64,000 nt of DNA from Forficula auricularia (GCA_024734495.1 JALMQS010000681.1:8701368-8765367), one strand, 5' to 3'. Shown: positions 1-11,080, numbered from the stretch's first letter. Notes: generated by a model from the sequence alone, not told the origin. Numbers and translations are program-made.

Positions 1-32
1 GGTAACCATTGCTGAAGACATTGAGGTTATTA
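1..32 (-). repeat. edge fragment of the 119-bp repeat family
   Basis: The first bases read, in reverse complement, like the segment 'CTTCAGCAATGGTTACC' that recurs once per unit in the array at 14.5-14.9 kb and again near 22.98 kb. The window therefore begins inside or at the end of another copy of that repeat. Only about 30 bases are visible, so the extent to the left is unknown. Confidence 0.5.
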
Positions 33-249
33 ATTATTCTAAACATTTTCTAAATAGCTTTATCAATTCTGAATTATAGTTTTGAAATTTAGTTATTTTA
101 AAAGAAATTTAAATAATGTTTCGAACTTAAAATAATTAAAATTAAATTAAAACAAATTAAGATTTTGCTGAGATTCTATATTTCCTATCTTGGGACTCAA
201 GAACGATTGGGTGTCTTTTTTCTAATTTCATGAAATAACATTAAAAAGA

Positions 250-337
250 TAAGCGGCCAGGCAGCGAGCGCTTCGGCTCAGTATTTACCGTTAAGTGATC
301 GAGAACGCACGGGTTACCATGTCGTCTCGTTCTCCAG
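250..337 (+). CDS. candidate first exon: short 5' UTR, ATG and GTAATA donor
   Basis: A CpG-rich island-like patch in very AT-rich DNA. It contains TCAGTA (278-283), which fits an arthropod initiator. Then come about 38 untranslated bases, an ATG at 319-321 in a strong context (TTACCATGT), six codons (M S S R S P) and one further base before a GTAATA splice donor at 338. The coding part is 19 nt, so the intron would be phase 1. The only other convincing exon here (54596) also starts in phase 1 on the same strand, so a direct splice would keep frame, giving GCC (Ala) at the junction. No signal peptide is formed by that join, which argues that other exons intervene or that the two belong to different genes. 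An alternative is a GC-rich repeat fragment, since other GC-rich modules occur in this window. Confidence 0.35.
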
Positions 338-339
338 GT

Positions 340-1035
340 AATAACACTTTCTCTTACTTTCTCTATTAATATCATTATTTCTAAACCATTTTTTATGCTA
401 CCAAGTATTCATTAGATTATATTTTTAATATTTTATACAAATTCTATTTATTTATACTAATATGTTATCGTCACCACGCAATATTTTCAATTTCTTGACT
501 CCTTTGGATCGCAATTTTTTAATTTATATTAAAAATTGTCTGATGTGTAGGACACACGGGATTTATTTTCTTTCTTCTCTTTAATTAGAAATCAAGATTT
601 TAATAATTTTTCAAATTATAAATTCAATATTTTTAGTATGATTTTACCAAACATCTTCCCAATGTATATTAAAATTACAGAAAAATTAATACATATCTTC
701 ATTTATATATCATTTTTTTAAAATCTGGACAATTTTTTTTTACACATTTTCCATTAATCAAAGAAATAAAAAATAATGACCTAACAATAACAGGACCCTT
801 TGAGAACGCAAACTGTTTTGCACAGCATTTTTCTAAGATATCTTCCTCAGAAAACTACGATCCTACTTTTATTCAAATACAAAACATTGCCGAGCGAAGG
901 TCTATAAAGTTTTCCTCAACAAATAACGTTTCAGCGTTTGTTTTAAATTAGATCTTATTTCTCTGTAAAATTTCCTTTATTCATTTGATGAGTTTTATCT
1001 GAATCTGATATTCTTTTTTAAAAATATTTATATTA
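340..1035. other. AT-rich stretch, nothing recognised
   Basis: No coding signal, repeat boundary or RNA gene could be supported here. If 250-337 is an exon, this is the start of its intron. Confidence 0.4.
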
Positions 1036-1038
1036 TAT

Positions 1039-1430
1039 ATTAATGAAGGAATATTAAAAACTTTGAATATATGGGACCCCTTTTCTGAAAGTTATTAAAA
1101 AGTAAATGTAGGGAACAAGCCCTGGCTTATGCGTCCTAGGGTTAAATGATACTTATCTAAATCTGATATTCATTTCGATTTAATATTTTCTTACTTCGAG
1201 TCAAAAGGCCGTTTCTGGAATAATAGAAATTAACAAATTATTATCTACTAATCTGAAACAGGTCTGCTCTTGTTTTTGGTTTTCTTTCAATGACCTAGCT
1301 TTAAAGAAAGATGGATCATTCTATTCGCGCCCTTTTTAGTCAATTTTCTCGACCAGATTCTAATGAAAGAATTGCTCACCCGAACATTTATTAAATAACA
1401 AAAAAGTGAAAACTTACCCTTATAAATACT
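1039..1430 (+). repeat. dispersed repeat A, copy 1
   Basis: About 390 bp closely matching 12059-12455 in the same orientation, including the shared blocks 'ATGGGACCCCTTTTCTG', 'TTATGCGTCCTAGGG' and 'GATGGATCATTCTATTC'. Shorter, more diverged pieces appear near 29.9, 34.3-34.7, 43.6 and 44.4-45.1 kb. It does not code for anything visible. It abuts the long-inverted-repeat element that begins at 1431. Confidence 0.8.
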
Positions 1431-2053
1431 ACTGCTCGACAAAAATTAAACAAAAATTTGTAAGCGTAAAACTAATAATGAATTCCAGCAGAGTTTTATA
1501 CACTGATTATCATACAATTTTCCAATTTTTTAAAATAGGTCAGAGTTTTGAGATATTATCGGTCAAAACGATGAAAAAGACCATTTTGACCTATTTTCGA
1601 GTCCCATTAGATAATAAACAGCAATACGAGTATTGTAATAAAAAACAGCTTCCTCTTTGATTTTCAAATTACCACTTGTTTTTAGCTCAATGAAAAAACT
1701 AAAACTACGTGATTATAAAAGTTAATAAACATAGATAAAAACATATGGTCTTAGTTTTTTAGTTATAAATCGAGTTCTAATTGAGCTACAAACAAGTGGT
1801 TATTTGAAAATCAAAGAGGATGCTGTTTTCTATTACTTCAATAAAATATTTTGATTTCAAATATTGCTGTTTAATATCTAATGGGATTCGAAAATAGGTC
1901 AAAATGGCCTTTTTCGTCGTTTCGACCGATAATATCTCAAAACTCTGGACATGTTGTAAAAAATTGGGAAATTGCATGATAATCAGCGTATAAAAATCTA
2001 CTTAAATTCATTATTGTTTTACGGATGCAAGTTTTTGTTTAATTTTTGTCGAA
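1431..2053. mobile_element. foldback element with long inverted arms (family B)
   Basis: The left arm (about 1431-1700) and right arm (about 1745-2053) are imperfect reverse complements. Both carry the block around 'GGTCAAAATGGCC' and the outer end 'CTCGACAAAAATTAAAC'. The same element is larger at 37535-38960, and a lone end sits at 13959-13985. The small open frames on the two strands are the same arm read from either side (shared residues SFEILSV and KQQY), so they reflect the palindrome rather than a gene. This looks like a non-autonomous terminal-inverted-repeat element; the superfamily is not clear. Confidence 0.75.
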
Positions 2054-2114
2054 TGTAATTTAACTTTTATTTCAATTTTATTTAATTCTAGATGCACATA
2101 GAAATCAATCTTTT

Positions 2115-2335
2115 TACATGCTTTAGATTAGCTTCACCTTTATGTATCTATCTATGTATCTATGTATCTATCGATGGGACTTTCTATCTGTTAAATTCTT
2201 TAGACATTTCTCTATAAAAATAATTTTTACTTATTCAATTTAAAAAAAAAAAAATATATAAAAATAATAAAAATACATACATTTAATTCTGTTAAATTTT
2301 GCAAATTTTCTTTATAAAAATAATTAAGACTAAAA
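2115..2335 (+). repeat. dispersed repeat C, copy 1
   Basis: Shares a series of blocks with 41333-41545, for example 'TTAGCTTCAC', a TATC/TATG microsatellite-like run, 'TCTGTTAAAT' and 'CTATAAAAATAATTAAGAC'. Non-coding. The copy here contains an additional A-rich expansion around 2240-2265. Confidence 0.65.
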
Positions 2336-2356
2336 TGTAAAAAGATAAATTATATT

Positions 2357-2524
2357 TTAAAAAACTAAAAAACATACTTCTAAAAAGTATAAAATAATGT
2401 AATACTTAATCAAAAAGCGTGGGGCACTTTGTCGAAATTAATTAAAATTTTCTGCGCCCCATACTTTTTGATTAAATATTACATTATTTTGTACTTTTTA
2501 GAAGCATGTTTTTTAGTTTTTTTA
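2357..2524. repeat. palindrome with about 70-bp arms
   Basis: The arms 2357-2427 and 2453-2524 are near-perfect reverse complements ('TAATCAAAAAG' against 'CTTTTTGATTA', and 'GTGGGGC' against 'GCGCCCC'), with a loop of about 25 bases. It is a compact foldback of the kind that recurs throughout the window. Confidence 0.85.
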
Positions 2525-2930
2525 ATTACATAGGTACTTGAATTTAAAATGAAAAATAATGTTAATATATCGCTTTTTAACTAACTAAAATATTAACGAG
2601 TAATACTTTGACCGATAGATACTTGAAACCTAAATGTCATATCCCTAGATTTGAATTAATTGTTTATTTACGTTACCAGTCCCTTAATTGGAAAATACGA
2701 GTACCTACATATTTTAAAAAGCATAAAATTGACTTATAAATTACAAAAAAAGGCATTTTCCTAAGGCAATCACAGATCTTGGAAATTTCTTTTTATTTGG
2801 TAGATGGAAAAGAAGAATTACGATCTTCTTATTTATCGTAACGCCGTTTTTTCTCAACGTAACAAACAAATTAATTAAAAAGTGAGAGGAATTAACGGAG
2901 CAGTCTTATTTTAGCTAAAAAAGCAACGTC

Positions 2931-2955
2931 TCTCTCTCTCTCTCTCTCTCTCTCT
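2931..2955. repeat. (TC)n microsatellite
   Basis: About twelve uninterrupted TC dinucleotides. TC/GA tracts bind GAGA-type factors in arthropods and often sit by regulatory DNA. Here the tract borders a more complex, CpG-containing stretch (2958-3200). Confidence 0.9.
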
Positions 2956-2957
2956 GT

Positions 2958-3205
2958 CATGGGCCTTTCTTTGGCTCGAAACCTCTGTCTGTTCAAAAGA
3001 ATTCTCTGCTTTTCCACGCACCATTCTCACGCCCATTTGTGGAGGACCTTTGTTGTCGCAGGCGACATATTTTATCCGTCGTAATAACCGGGGGTGCAGC
3101 TAATCCTCCCCTTGACATTTATAATATGCAAGGCCGTACGTAAATAGCTACTATTTGATTCTAATGGTCGACTTTATGGCTACGCTTAAATTTGAGGTGA
3201 GTTAT
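2958..3205 (+). other. complex, CpG-containing stretch with a 41-codon frame
   Basis: After the TC tract the base composition becomes balanced for about 240 bp. An ATG at 2959 opens a 41-residue frame (MGLSLARN...) ending at 3084. GTGAGT at 3197-3202 resembles a splice donor. I recognise neither the peptide nor the DNA. It could be a promoter, an enhancer, an untranslated exon or a coincidence. Confidence 0.25.
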
Positions 3206-3393
3206 TGAAAAAAAAATCATGAGAAATATTAAGATCATAATATCACGCACTAGAGATAGAAAACATTCGGATTGTTGAATATCTTTCACTGTAGCATTTT
3301 AATTCAATTTACAAATAGTATTTTTGAAAAAATATTGAATTACCGATTTCAGAAAAATTTATATAAACCAAGTCAAATAATTAATTCAAACTA

Positions 3394-3791
3394 CAGTGAA
3401 ACCCCTTAAATCTGAACTAATTGGGGCTGTAGCCTGTTCGGATTCTGAAAGCATCTTCGACATTTGAAGATAACTGATATCAAGTGAAATATTAAGTGAT
3501 ATTTTGTGTGTTTCTATTATTATTTCATTGTTTTTGCAAAGTGATTAACCTAAAGAATTTCAATAACCAACTTTTACCGTTTTTCAATCCTGTATGACAT
3601 AAGTATGTAGACACATTTACACTTTGATAAGTATGCTAACTGTACTTCTTTGTTAATTTTTCAACTAATTATGCAAAATAAGGTTATAATGTAGAATATA
3701 TACATAATTGTTTTATGGATAAATAAATAAGTTTCTCTTTTTTGCGTTCGGATTTCGGATTTCCGGGGTTCGGATTTGAGGGGTTTCACTG
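3394..3791. mobile_element. pogo/Tigger-like MITE, 398 bp, TA target duplication
   Basis: Ends are CAGTGAAACCCCTTAAA at the left and, in reverse complement, CAGTGAAACCCCTCAAA at the right. They are flanked by TA (3392-3393 and 3792-3793). TIRs starting CAGT and a TA duplication are typical of the pogo/Tigger branch of Tc1/mariner. The interior is AT-rich with no transposase frame, so it is non-autonomous. Confidence 0.85.
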
Positions 3792-3949
3792 TATTCAGAT
3801 CTTAATTCATATCTTTAGGAATATTTTCATTATATTGTTATAAACCTGGGCTTAACAGAGATTTCTTGTTCGAACCATTCGGATCCTCAATGATAATTTA
3901 ATTTATAATAGTGGGTCCGCTTAACATGAAAATGTTTACACACCGGATA

Positions 3950-4413
3950 AAAGCACCAAATTTTAACCAGGTACTAGTTAGGTACTTAGATTGCAATTTT
4001 TGATAGAAACCAACTCCTCTGTTGGCCATCTTGGATTTTATAGCTGCCATGTTGAAATATCGGTATTAGGATGGTCACAAGAAATCCAATTTTAGAATTT
4101 TTCCGGTGCCGACCTCTTTTTGGTTGCCAAGTTGCTAAAAAATGAGATTGGCAAAGTTTAAGCGCAATTGGATAAATGTAACCCGTGTCTCAACGAGGTT
4201 GAAGTTTTGAAAAAATGCCCTAATTTTGTCTGCTTAAAAATTGTAAAAATATAAACAGCTATAACTAAAAACTAAGTGTTTTTTACTTCTAAATATTCAA
4301 AAATTCATAACTGAGCGAATTTCTGGAATTTTTGGGCGGCATAAAAAGCTTTTTGCTCAGTAGTTTCTTTAGAAACAGAAGATGCCTTTAGGTCGATTTC
4401 GACCAGGTGGAAA
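3950..4413. repeat. diverged copy of a dispersed element, related to 20.4-20.6 kb
   Basis: The stretch around 'GCTAAAAAATGAGATTGGC' and 'TAACCCGTG' (4130-4185) matches 20475-20540, inside the hAT-like foldback at 19931-20876. No coding potential seen. Confidence 0.5.
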
Positions 4414-4459
4414 TCAGGGGAAAAGGGCTCTTATCTTCATAAGAGCCTTTTTCCCCTGA
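4414..4459. repeat. near-perfect 21-bp hairpin with a 4-base loop
   Basis: TCAGGGGAAAAGGGCTCTT at the left pairs with the right arm ending CCCCTGA around a CTTC loop, with a single G-T wobble. It is a free-standing stem-loop and not an obvious end of a larger element. Confidence 0.85.
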
Positions 4460-4553
4460 CACTATCACATATATAAAATTAATGAATCAATCGTTTTTTT
4501 TTTATGTTATATTTAATTCATGAGAAGTAACAGATAAATTATTTATAATTAAA

Positions 4554-4596
4554 TAGACTGACGAAGAAGGCCAAATCTTTGAAACTATAATCTCAA
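4554..4596 (+). ncRNA. hammerhead-like motif, TATA-loop type
   Basis: CTGACGA at 4558-4564, 16 spacer bases, GAAAC at 4581-4585, a TATA loop and ATC where the class has GTC. Related copies: 16018-16060, 46634-46676, 15796-15838 (-), 23544-23586 (-) and a decayed one at 7514-7552. The weak AAGA/TCTT stem and the altered cleavage triplet suggest this copy is inactive. A GC-rich hairpin module follows at 4627. Confidence 0.4.
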
Positions 4597-4626
4597 ACAA
4601 ATAAATTATATACTATATATATATAT

Positions 4627-4705
4627 GAGCTTTTCGTGGGTGCCTTCGGCACGCCCTCGCAGCTCGGCCCTCCGGGCTGGTGCCCTGGCGGGCGGCGTCT
4701 CGGTC
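4627..4705 (+). other. GC-rich hairpin module, copy 1
   Basis: About 80 bases of high GC in AT-rich DNA. GTGCC and GGCAC pair around TTC, AGCTCGGCCC follows, and the tail is CCCTGGCGGGCGGCGTCTC. The same order of blocks recurs at 34824-34905 and, shortened, at 46568-46620. The conservation of stems suggests a structured-RNA or element-end role. It is not recognisable as tRNA, 5S or snRNA. Confidence 0.6.
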
Positions 4706-5216
4706 CAAAAATTTTATTCCTCTTAAAAAACCACACTCCAAATGTATACCTGTAAACTCCCGAAAATACATAGTCTCTTAAACGTTTCGCCTCATTTTCG
4801 TCCTGACACAGCTACAGAAATGAGGCTCTAGATATGAATCTGGAAGTATTTTTTTTCTATAATCTACAGCATTGTGATATTTTTTGTGTGGAAATAGATT
4901 TATTTAAATAAGTGGGATCGTGTGAGGAGGAGAATTATATTATATCATTTTTTTAAAATTTGGGATTTATAATCGATGTAAGGCTCCAAATATTTAAAAG
5001 AGATCAGGTGTTGTTTGTATGACAGGCTCCTCCATCCAGTATTGCCATGAGAAACTCGGGAATGCGTGTCTTAATTCGTTCAATTTTGTAAAAATCAAAA
5101 AATAAGAATAACAAAATTTAGATTTTTAAAAAATTATAAAAAAGTGGCAAATTATTAAAAAATAAACAAATAATATATAAAATATAAATCAAATAAGATG
5201 TGATTAATTCTTCTTC

Positions 5217-5454
5217 TGTGCGCAAAGAAAAGCGAATTGAATATTTAATTTTTGAGTGGTGAAGGGGGGGGGGATAATTATCAATATATTTAATGTTTCT
5301 TAATTTAAAATCAATTGGAGTCTTTCATTTCAAGATTTGAGTTAAAATTACAATTATATTTCAAATTTGCCTCGACTTATCTCGACTCAAAACACAAATA
5401 TACCGTCAGCGCCCCTGTCGGCAGCATTAGGTCAGCGTTGCTGCAAATTAATCT
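5217..5454 (+). repeat. dispersed repeat D, inverted relative to the window's last 227 bases
   Basis: Matches the reverse complement of 63774-64000, including 'GCGAATTGAATATTTAATTT', a G run, and the block around 'GTCAGCG' and 'GGCAGCATTA'. The partner copy runs off the window end, so the full length is unknown. Confidence 0.8.
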
Positions 5455-5479
5455 GTACTATTCTTATTATAATATGTTT

Positions 5480-5869
5480 CAGTAAAAACCCGTTAAAAAC
5501 GTGTTCTTACTAGTTAAAACGTGTTTCACTCAATACCTTTGTGGCAACTAGAATTTACTGATGTTTGTTGAGTTTGATCCAAAGGTCTAGAATCTTTATT
5601 TTTGACCTTCCACCTTATTTTGGGTGCTTATTTTCAAAAATTTTTAAACGAAATTGTCAAAAATTACATCCTCAACAACTTTGCATTTAATGAGGATGCA
5701 ATTTTTGACATTTTCGTTTAAAAAATGAGGCGGAAGGTTAAAAATGAAGGTTCTATACCTTTGGTCCAAACTCAACCAACATCAGTAAATTCTAGTTGCC
5801 ACAAATGTATATAGTGAAATGCGTTTTAACTAGTAAGAACCCGCTCTTACTAAAAACGGGGTTTTACTG
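5480..5869. mobile_element. foldback element with CAGTAAAA ends, 390 bp
   Basis: The two halves are reverse complements almost throughout; the ends read CAGTAAAAACCCGTT and, in reverse complement, CAGTAAAACCCCGTT. The right flank is TA and the left TT. CAGT ends suggest a pogo/Tigger-type non-autonomous element. The only spacer is about 25 bases near 5675. Confidence 0.75.
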
Positions 5870-6755
5870 TAACATATATATATTTGGTAGATCTATAGGT
5901 ATATGTTTATTTTTATTATTATTATCAATCATAGAACAACACCCTCATTGATTTTTCTTTATGAATTCTAACTTTGGCTTGATCGAATTTGCACAGTATA
6001 GGGGATAGATACTTATCTAAAGATTTGTGATTTACTTAATCTTATGGACTTGCATTTACGGAATAATTTTCAGCCATGTAAAAAGACAGACCAGATATTT
6101 ATCATTTAAAATTTTAAATTCACCGAAAGTGGAAACTCCATACCAGTCTTGAAAAAATTTCACTTTTTTTCTCCAATTTTCATAGATAGATCCATAGAAA
6201 AAAAAATATTAAATTAAGGATTTTTATCATCATTTGAAAATGTCTATTTCCCCTTGAGCTTGCTGTTCTTCTTCTTTTCTGCATTCTGTTTAAAACAATT
6301 GTTAATTTCAAGGTTGTGTCTTAAAAAACGGTTTTTAAGAACTGGAAATTTCTGGGTGAATTTGTTTCTGGAAATAAATTGTCTCTTCCGCCTCTCGACA
6401 AGCTAATGTCACTAAAATAAAATAACTTTTTTAATCTTGTCGACGGGAGTTTAATTATTTATGTCAACGGACAATCCTAAAAAATAAAGATATAACTTAT
6501 TTTCATTATTCAACCTGGATTTATTTACCATTTCGTTTTCATTTTGCATTTCACAATATTATTTTTCTGACAAAACTTTCTTAATTGGTTTTTGGTTTCA
6601 TTAAAATTAATTTTTCTCCTGAAAATTAAATTTTTTTAAAGAAATATTTGGAAATATATATATAATTACAAAGTTTTGGCCAAAGCGTTTCACAATTTTT
6701 TCTTAAACAATTAAAAACAAAAATTAATGAATCAATTTAGAAAAGCGATGTAAGC

Positions 6756-7200
6756 TTAGCTAGAGCTATATTTGACTTTTTTTAATGATATTGATACAAG
6801 AAGAAGTTGCACCAAAAAGGTACAACTTCTGTAGTCCGCGGTGGACCCTTGTATCGTGGAAATAAGAAGAGATTTAGGGATTGGGTCTGAGTCGAAGGTA
6901 TCCGTGGATGAGGATTTTGAAATACTGAAGGTTATAAGTAGCTGGGAAGACCGTCGGAGGAAGAGAGTTCCAATCACTAGATGTCATAGGGATAAATGAA
7001 TTAGCGAATTCGTTTGTTCGGTTAGTATCCAATTTTTTCTCTTAGAAAATCGCGTATTTGGCGCAAATGAAGCCTTTGGATGGATTATTGATTTTATCTA
7101 GTCAGAACAAAAGCCATGGTAATATATATAAAAAAGAGAAAGGGCGGAGACAGATTTACGATTGGCTAAGTTATACCGAGGAACTACTTATAACGCAAAT
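6756..7200 (-). pseudogene. LINE reverse-transcriptase tail, remnant copy 1
   Basis: On the minus strand this matches the stretch at 22192-22706 in nucleotide sequence, including the reverse complements of 'AAGAAGTTGCACCAAAAAGG' and 'GTAATATCTATAAAAAAGGG'. It is the C-terminal end of a non-LTR retrotransposon reverse transcriptase plus its 3' region, broken by frameshifts and stops. The upstream polymerase domain is missing, as expected from 5' truncation. Confidence 0.65.
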
Positions 7201-7513
7201 CAAATCTACCCATAAATTAATGAAAAATAACAAAATCGTTATAGTCACGTTTTTTGAGAAATTATAAAATACTTAAACACAACAAGCGTCTCTCTTTTCT
7301 TCTAAGATGTGTGAGTCAAAAATTTGTCCTTTACGGACTACACTTTTTTCTGTAAATTTTAAAAATGACTATAATTCCATTGTTAAATTGATTATTCTCA
7401 ATTTTAACATTAAAGTGTATGTGTCTAGCTTGCTATGACAATAAAAAGAATTTTCTATATCCAATAAGTAATTGACCATAGAATTAACAGATAAAATATT
7501 TCTAATTAAAAAG

Positions 7514-7552
7514 GCTCTTAATGACGGTCAAACCTTCGAAGCTATAGTCTCA
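7514..7552 (+). ncRNA. decayed hammerhead-like motif
   Basis: Retains the 3' half of the TATA-loop type (CCTTCGAAGCTATAGTCTC) but the CTGATGA box is damaged (TTAATGA) and part of stem II is deleted. It lies directly before the foldback at 7600. Surely inactive if the assignment is right. Confidence 0.3.
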
Positions 7553-7599
7553 AACAAATTATATATATACATATTTATATTTTGTATATATATGTACAT

Positions 7600-8427
7600 T
7601 AGGATGGTCTTATTTTGCGTATTTTCGAATTTTTACGTTGACAGATGCTCATATGGTTCGAAATAAATAAAATAAAAAATAATCCCCAAGTTCCAAGTCT
7701 CTATCTCAATTTTAACCTGTGCTACACAGCGATGCAAGTTTCCCATCTAAATAACATGGGGTTTTTGGCATTGAACGATCAATTTTTTATTCCGGCCTAA
7801 GTAATAGTTCAAAAAATTTGAAACTCTGAAGACTTTATCCTTTCAATAGTAGGTATCCTTGAGAATTCTTACAGATTTTTGGTTTTATAATTTTGGAGTA
7901 CAGCTAGATAAAATACTGCTATATTATTAAAGTAATTATGGGGAAATAAGGACTTTATCTTTTATGCAGATAATTTATTTTTTATTGACTAAAAGGAAAT
8001 AAAATATAAATTATCTTCATTAAAGATAAAGTCCTTATTTCGCTATAACAACTTTAATAATTTAATCGATGGACATAAATAATCAAAATAATAATATTGG
8101 TATATCTTAATGTTAGTAAGTTATAAACTCCAAAATTATAAAAGATAAAAATCTGTAAAAATTTTCAGGGATAGCTATTATTATATAGATAAAGTCTAGA
8201 GAGTTTCAAATTTTTTAAACCATTACTTTGGCCAGAATAAAAAAATTGATCATTAAATGCCAAAAAGCCCATGTTATTAAATGGGAAACATTGCATCGCT
8301 GTGCGGCAAAGATTAAAATTGAGATAGAGATTAAAAATAGGGGGATACTTTTTTTTTATTTATTTTGAACCATATGAGCCTCTGTCAGCGTAAAAATTCG
8401 AAAATACCCAAAATAAGGACCACTCTA
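7600..8427. mobile_element. long foldback element with TAGGRTGGTC-like ends, 828 bp
   Basis: The left arm (7600 to about 7970) and right arm (about 8020-8427) are extended reverse complements, with ends TAGGATGGTCTTATTTT and, from the right, TAGAGTGGTCCTTATTTT. Half of the same element is present at 23168-23352, and 32607-33664 has related ends. No transposase. The end type resembles hAT-like non-autonomous elements, but no clean target duplication is visible. Confidence 0.75.
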
Positions 8428-8439
8428 TTCCCCACATCC

Positions 8440-9240
8440 CCACGAATTTAAATTTTAAAAATATCGACAATAATCTTCCTTAATTAGTTATAGTTGCTAT
8501 ATTTTAAATAAAAATTAATCTATGATAAAAATTATGATGTGATAGAATTTTTATATATATATATATATCAATTTCTGCTGTATTGGGTGTAGGAATCAGA
8601 ATATTATTACTCAATAATTCAAACAAATTTTCAAAATTCAAATTTCGAAGATTTGTTTTTTTGATTAATAAATTTAAATTTAATTGGTTGGGTAATTAGT
8701 ATATGGTTTGTCTTAATAAGAGTCTTCCACATCGTCCCCCTCCTCATCTAGTCTAAATTCTTAAAACTATAGTACCGTTAGGTCTCCCTTCCCTGCCCGG
8801 GAGCGACTCGCCCGTCCAGCCAGTGTTTCGCGTCACACGCTTGGCTCCGGGTTTATTTAATGTTTAAAATTTAAACCCTAATGTACATGATTATTTTCAT
8901 CAAGCAGTGGAAAACCTCACCTATTTCTATTTTTTGAAAGTTTAAAACCTCGAGCCTGTTAGTTCTACCTTACTGATGGAAATTTTCTACTAAAAAAAAA
9001 AATACTCTATCAGTGTCTAGCCAAAAATATATGGCACATTCACATATTTCCGCTTTACACTAAAATATTTATTCCCTCTTTTCATATTCCAATAAAATTA
9101 ATACAAAAATAACTCCCTGTCATTGGAACAATTGGTGCCATGAATTATTCGTTTCTCGTGCAAATGATTTGGAAGATAAGGTCAACCAGGTGCGGGAACT
9201 TATTTCTTCGAAATTGTATAATAAATTTATTGTTTAATTA
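8440..9240. other. AT-rich stretch with one GC-rich patch
   Basis: No gene seen. The patch at 8775-8855 (CTGCCCGGGAGCGACTCG and following) is strongly GC-rich and can fold AGCCA against TGGCT. It may be weakly related to the GC patch at 11131-11190 in the opposite orientation. The rest is AT-rich without recognisable repeats. Confidence 0.35.
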
Positions 9241-9720
9241 CATCCGCGAAGATTTACTAAACGGAACAACAATATCCGCTTGCATTCTTTATGTGGGGTC
9301 CAATCTGTGACAAGGGGCCCCGCCCCGGACGACCCCGATTAAACATTCTTCGTAATTTATACGTACAAATTAGTCTGACAAATGAGCTCACTTTCGAAAG
9401 AACCTAAAATATTGTTTCGAATAGACTGCAAAAGGGTCAGAATATATTTGAATACATTTACTTATATGTATAATTAAAACTATAGTTCTGCTTTTATTGT
9501 TAAGATTATTCTGAAATTTAGCCACCAATTTCTTCCAATAATGGGAATATATCAATTTAAAATTTAATACTAGAGGTGCATTAAAATAATAATTTTTTTT
9601 AAGTGAAACTTCTTTAGTGAAGGTAGTAAATAAGAAAAAAATCGCGCGGAATTCAAATTGAAACTCTAAGGGAGAGGACACAGCTAAAAGCGAGAGACAG
9701 GGCATCTAGAATATTTATAG
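9241..9720. other. complex stretch of balanced composition, unassigned
   Basis: 9241-9400 is unusually balanced and contains 'GGGGCCCCGCCCCGGACG'. It is not repeated elsewhere in the window. A minus-strand open frame at 9388-9705 has low complexity and no recognisable domain, so I do not call it a gene. It could be a conserved regulatory element or old repeat DNA. Confidence 0.25.
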
Positions 9721-11080
9721 AGTAAGGAATTTGGGACGACTAGTACATAATACAAAAGAGGCGCCTTTAAGGGGAGCAAGGGTTTTGCAAAAATTGCAGT
9801 TTTTCCTTCATAAAATGAAAACCACTCATCTTAGAAACTTGATTCTTGTCTCATTCTCTAGAAAATTTTATTGACTTGAACTTTTAATTGGACCAATTTT
9901 TTGTTAATTTCTTAGATTTGTAGATATTCAGGATTTTCCAGACAGGACATGATCCGTTTCATGTTAAGCGGTCATAGCGGCCCCACTATACTGATTACGA
10001 GTTTTAATACCTATTTTTTTAACATGAAAAATACATATTTTCAATTACATACATTACTTACGTCTATACAACTGTTTCTCCAAACCTCAAAACCAAAAAT
10101 ATTCTAGAAAGAATTTAAGGAAACAACTATCCAGCACATTTGAATAAAAGTTTACCATTACATTAATTTTATTATTAAATTAAAAGGCAAACGGAAAAAC
10201 AAAGTCTCTCTGTATTAAAATGATCACATATTAGAAAATTAAATTAATGAAAAATAAAAAAATAATATAAATGTTTTACTAGATAAAGTTTTTTTTTATT
10301 ATATATTTATTCTATATATATAAAAGAACAGAGCGGAGAGGAGAAAATTCCAAAAGTCCCTTTCATTTAAAAATGTTTTTCTTTTAAAAAAGACATCACT
10401 TCTGAAAGGATATTAAAGGAAAGTTTTGTCAGTATTATTTATTTATAGAGCAGCTCTCAAGTTTCTACAAGTTTCTAATCGAATAAAAGGGTTGTGCGGT
10501 CAGAATATATTTTATCCGAGAAAAAATCGAGAAATGATTCTGATGAAAATAGAAATAGATCATCATTAATTTTTTTTTTTTTTTTTTTTAATTTTAATAA
10601 ACTTCCATTTAAAGCGAATAGTATTGCTTTTTTTATCTAATTCCGAGTAAATTAGTTTCCTTTCAAAGAATTTAGCCAGCTGACGACCTATGGAAAAGAA
10701 ATCATTTCTCTCCCCGGGAATAACGAACCATGCTGGAAACGCTTCTTTAGAAAAGAGCTTAGTTTATTTGTTTAAGTCAAATAAAGTGTCACTGGAAATT
10801 GAGTTAATTGGATTTTTAATAGAAATTTTGGCTTCAGAATTGGGAACTCGTAAAAAATCTTTTAGTGGTGTTAACTGTCTCCATTCACGATGATCAAACA
10901 AAACCTTAAGATTGAATAAATATGATTTTTTTTAAGCTTTGTCGCATGGTGTAGATTCATTGAGTTATGTATATTTTCTTTTATCATTCAGGTATTTACT
11001 TTGAAGCATGCGCCTTTAAGTAACTTCACCCTTAAAGCAGTTAATTGATTTAAGCAAATGAAAATTGGAGGAAAAACTAA
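9721..11080. other. AT-rich stretch, fragments only
   Basis: 'TTCATGTTAAGCGG' near 9960 recalls the reverse complement of a segment near 3920, so a small repeat end may lie here. A poly-T run is at 10570-10589. The open frame 10690-10893 has no recognisable family. Nothing else can be supported. Confidence 0.3.

Noticed and set aside
1406..1977. Open frames on both strands with similar residues
   Set aside because: They are the two arms of one foldback read from opposite sides, with AT-rich content and no start or splice context.
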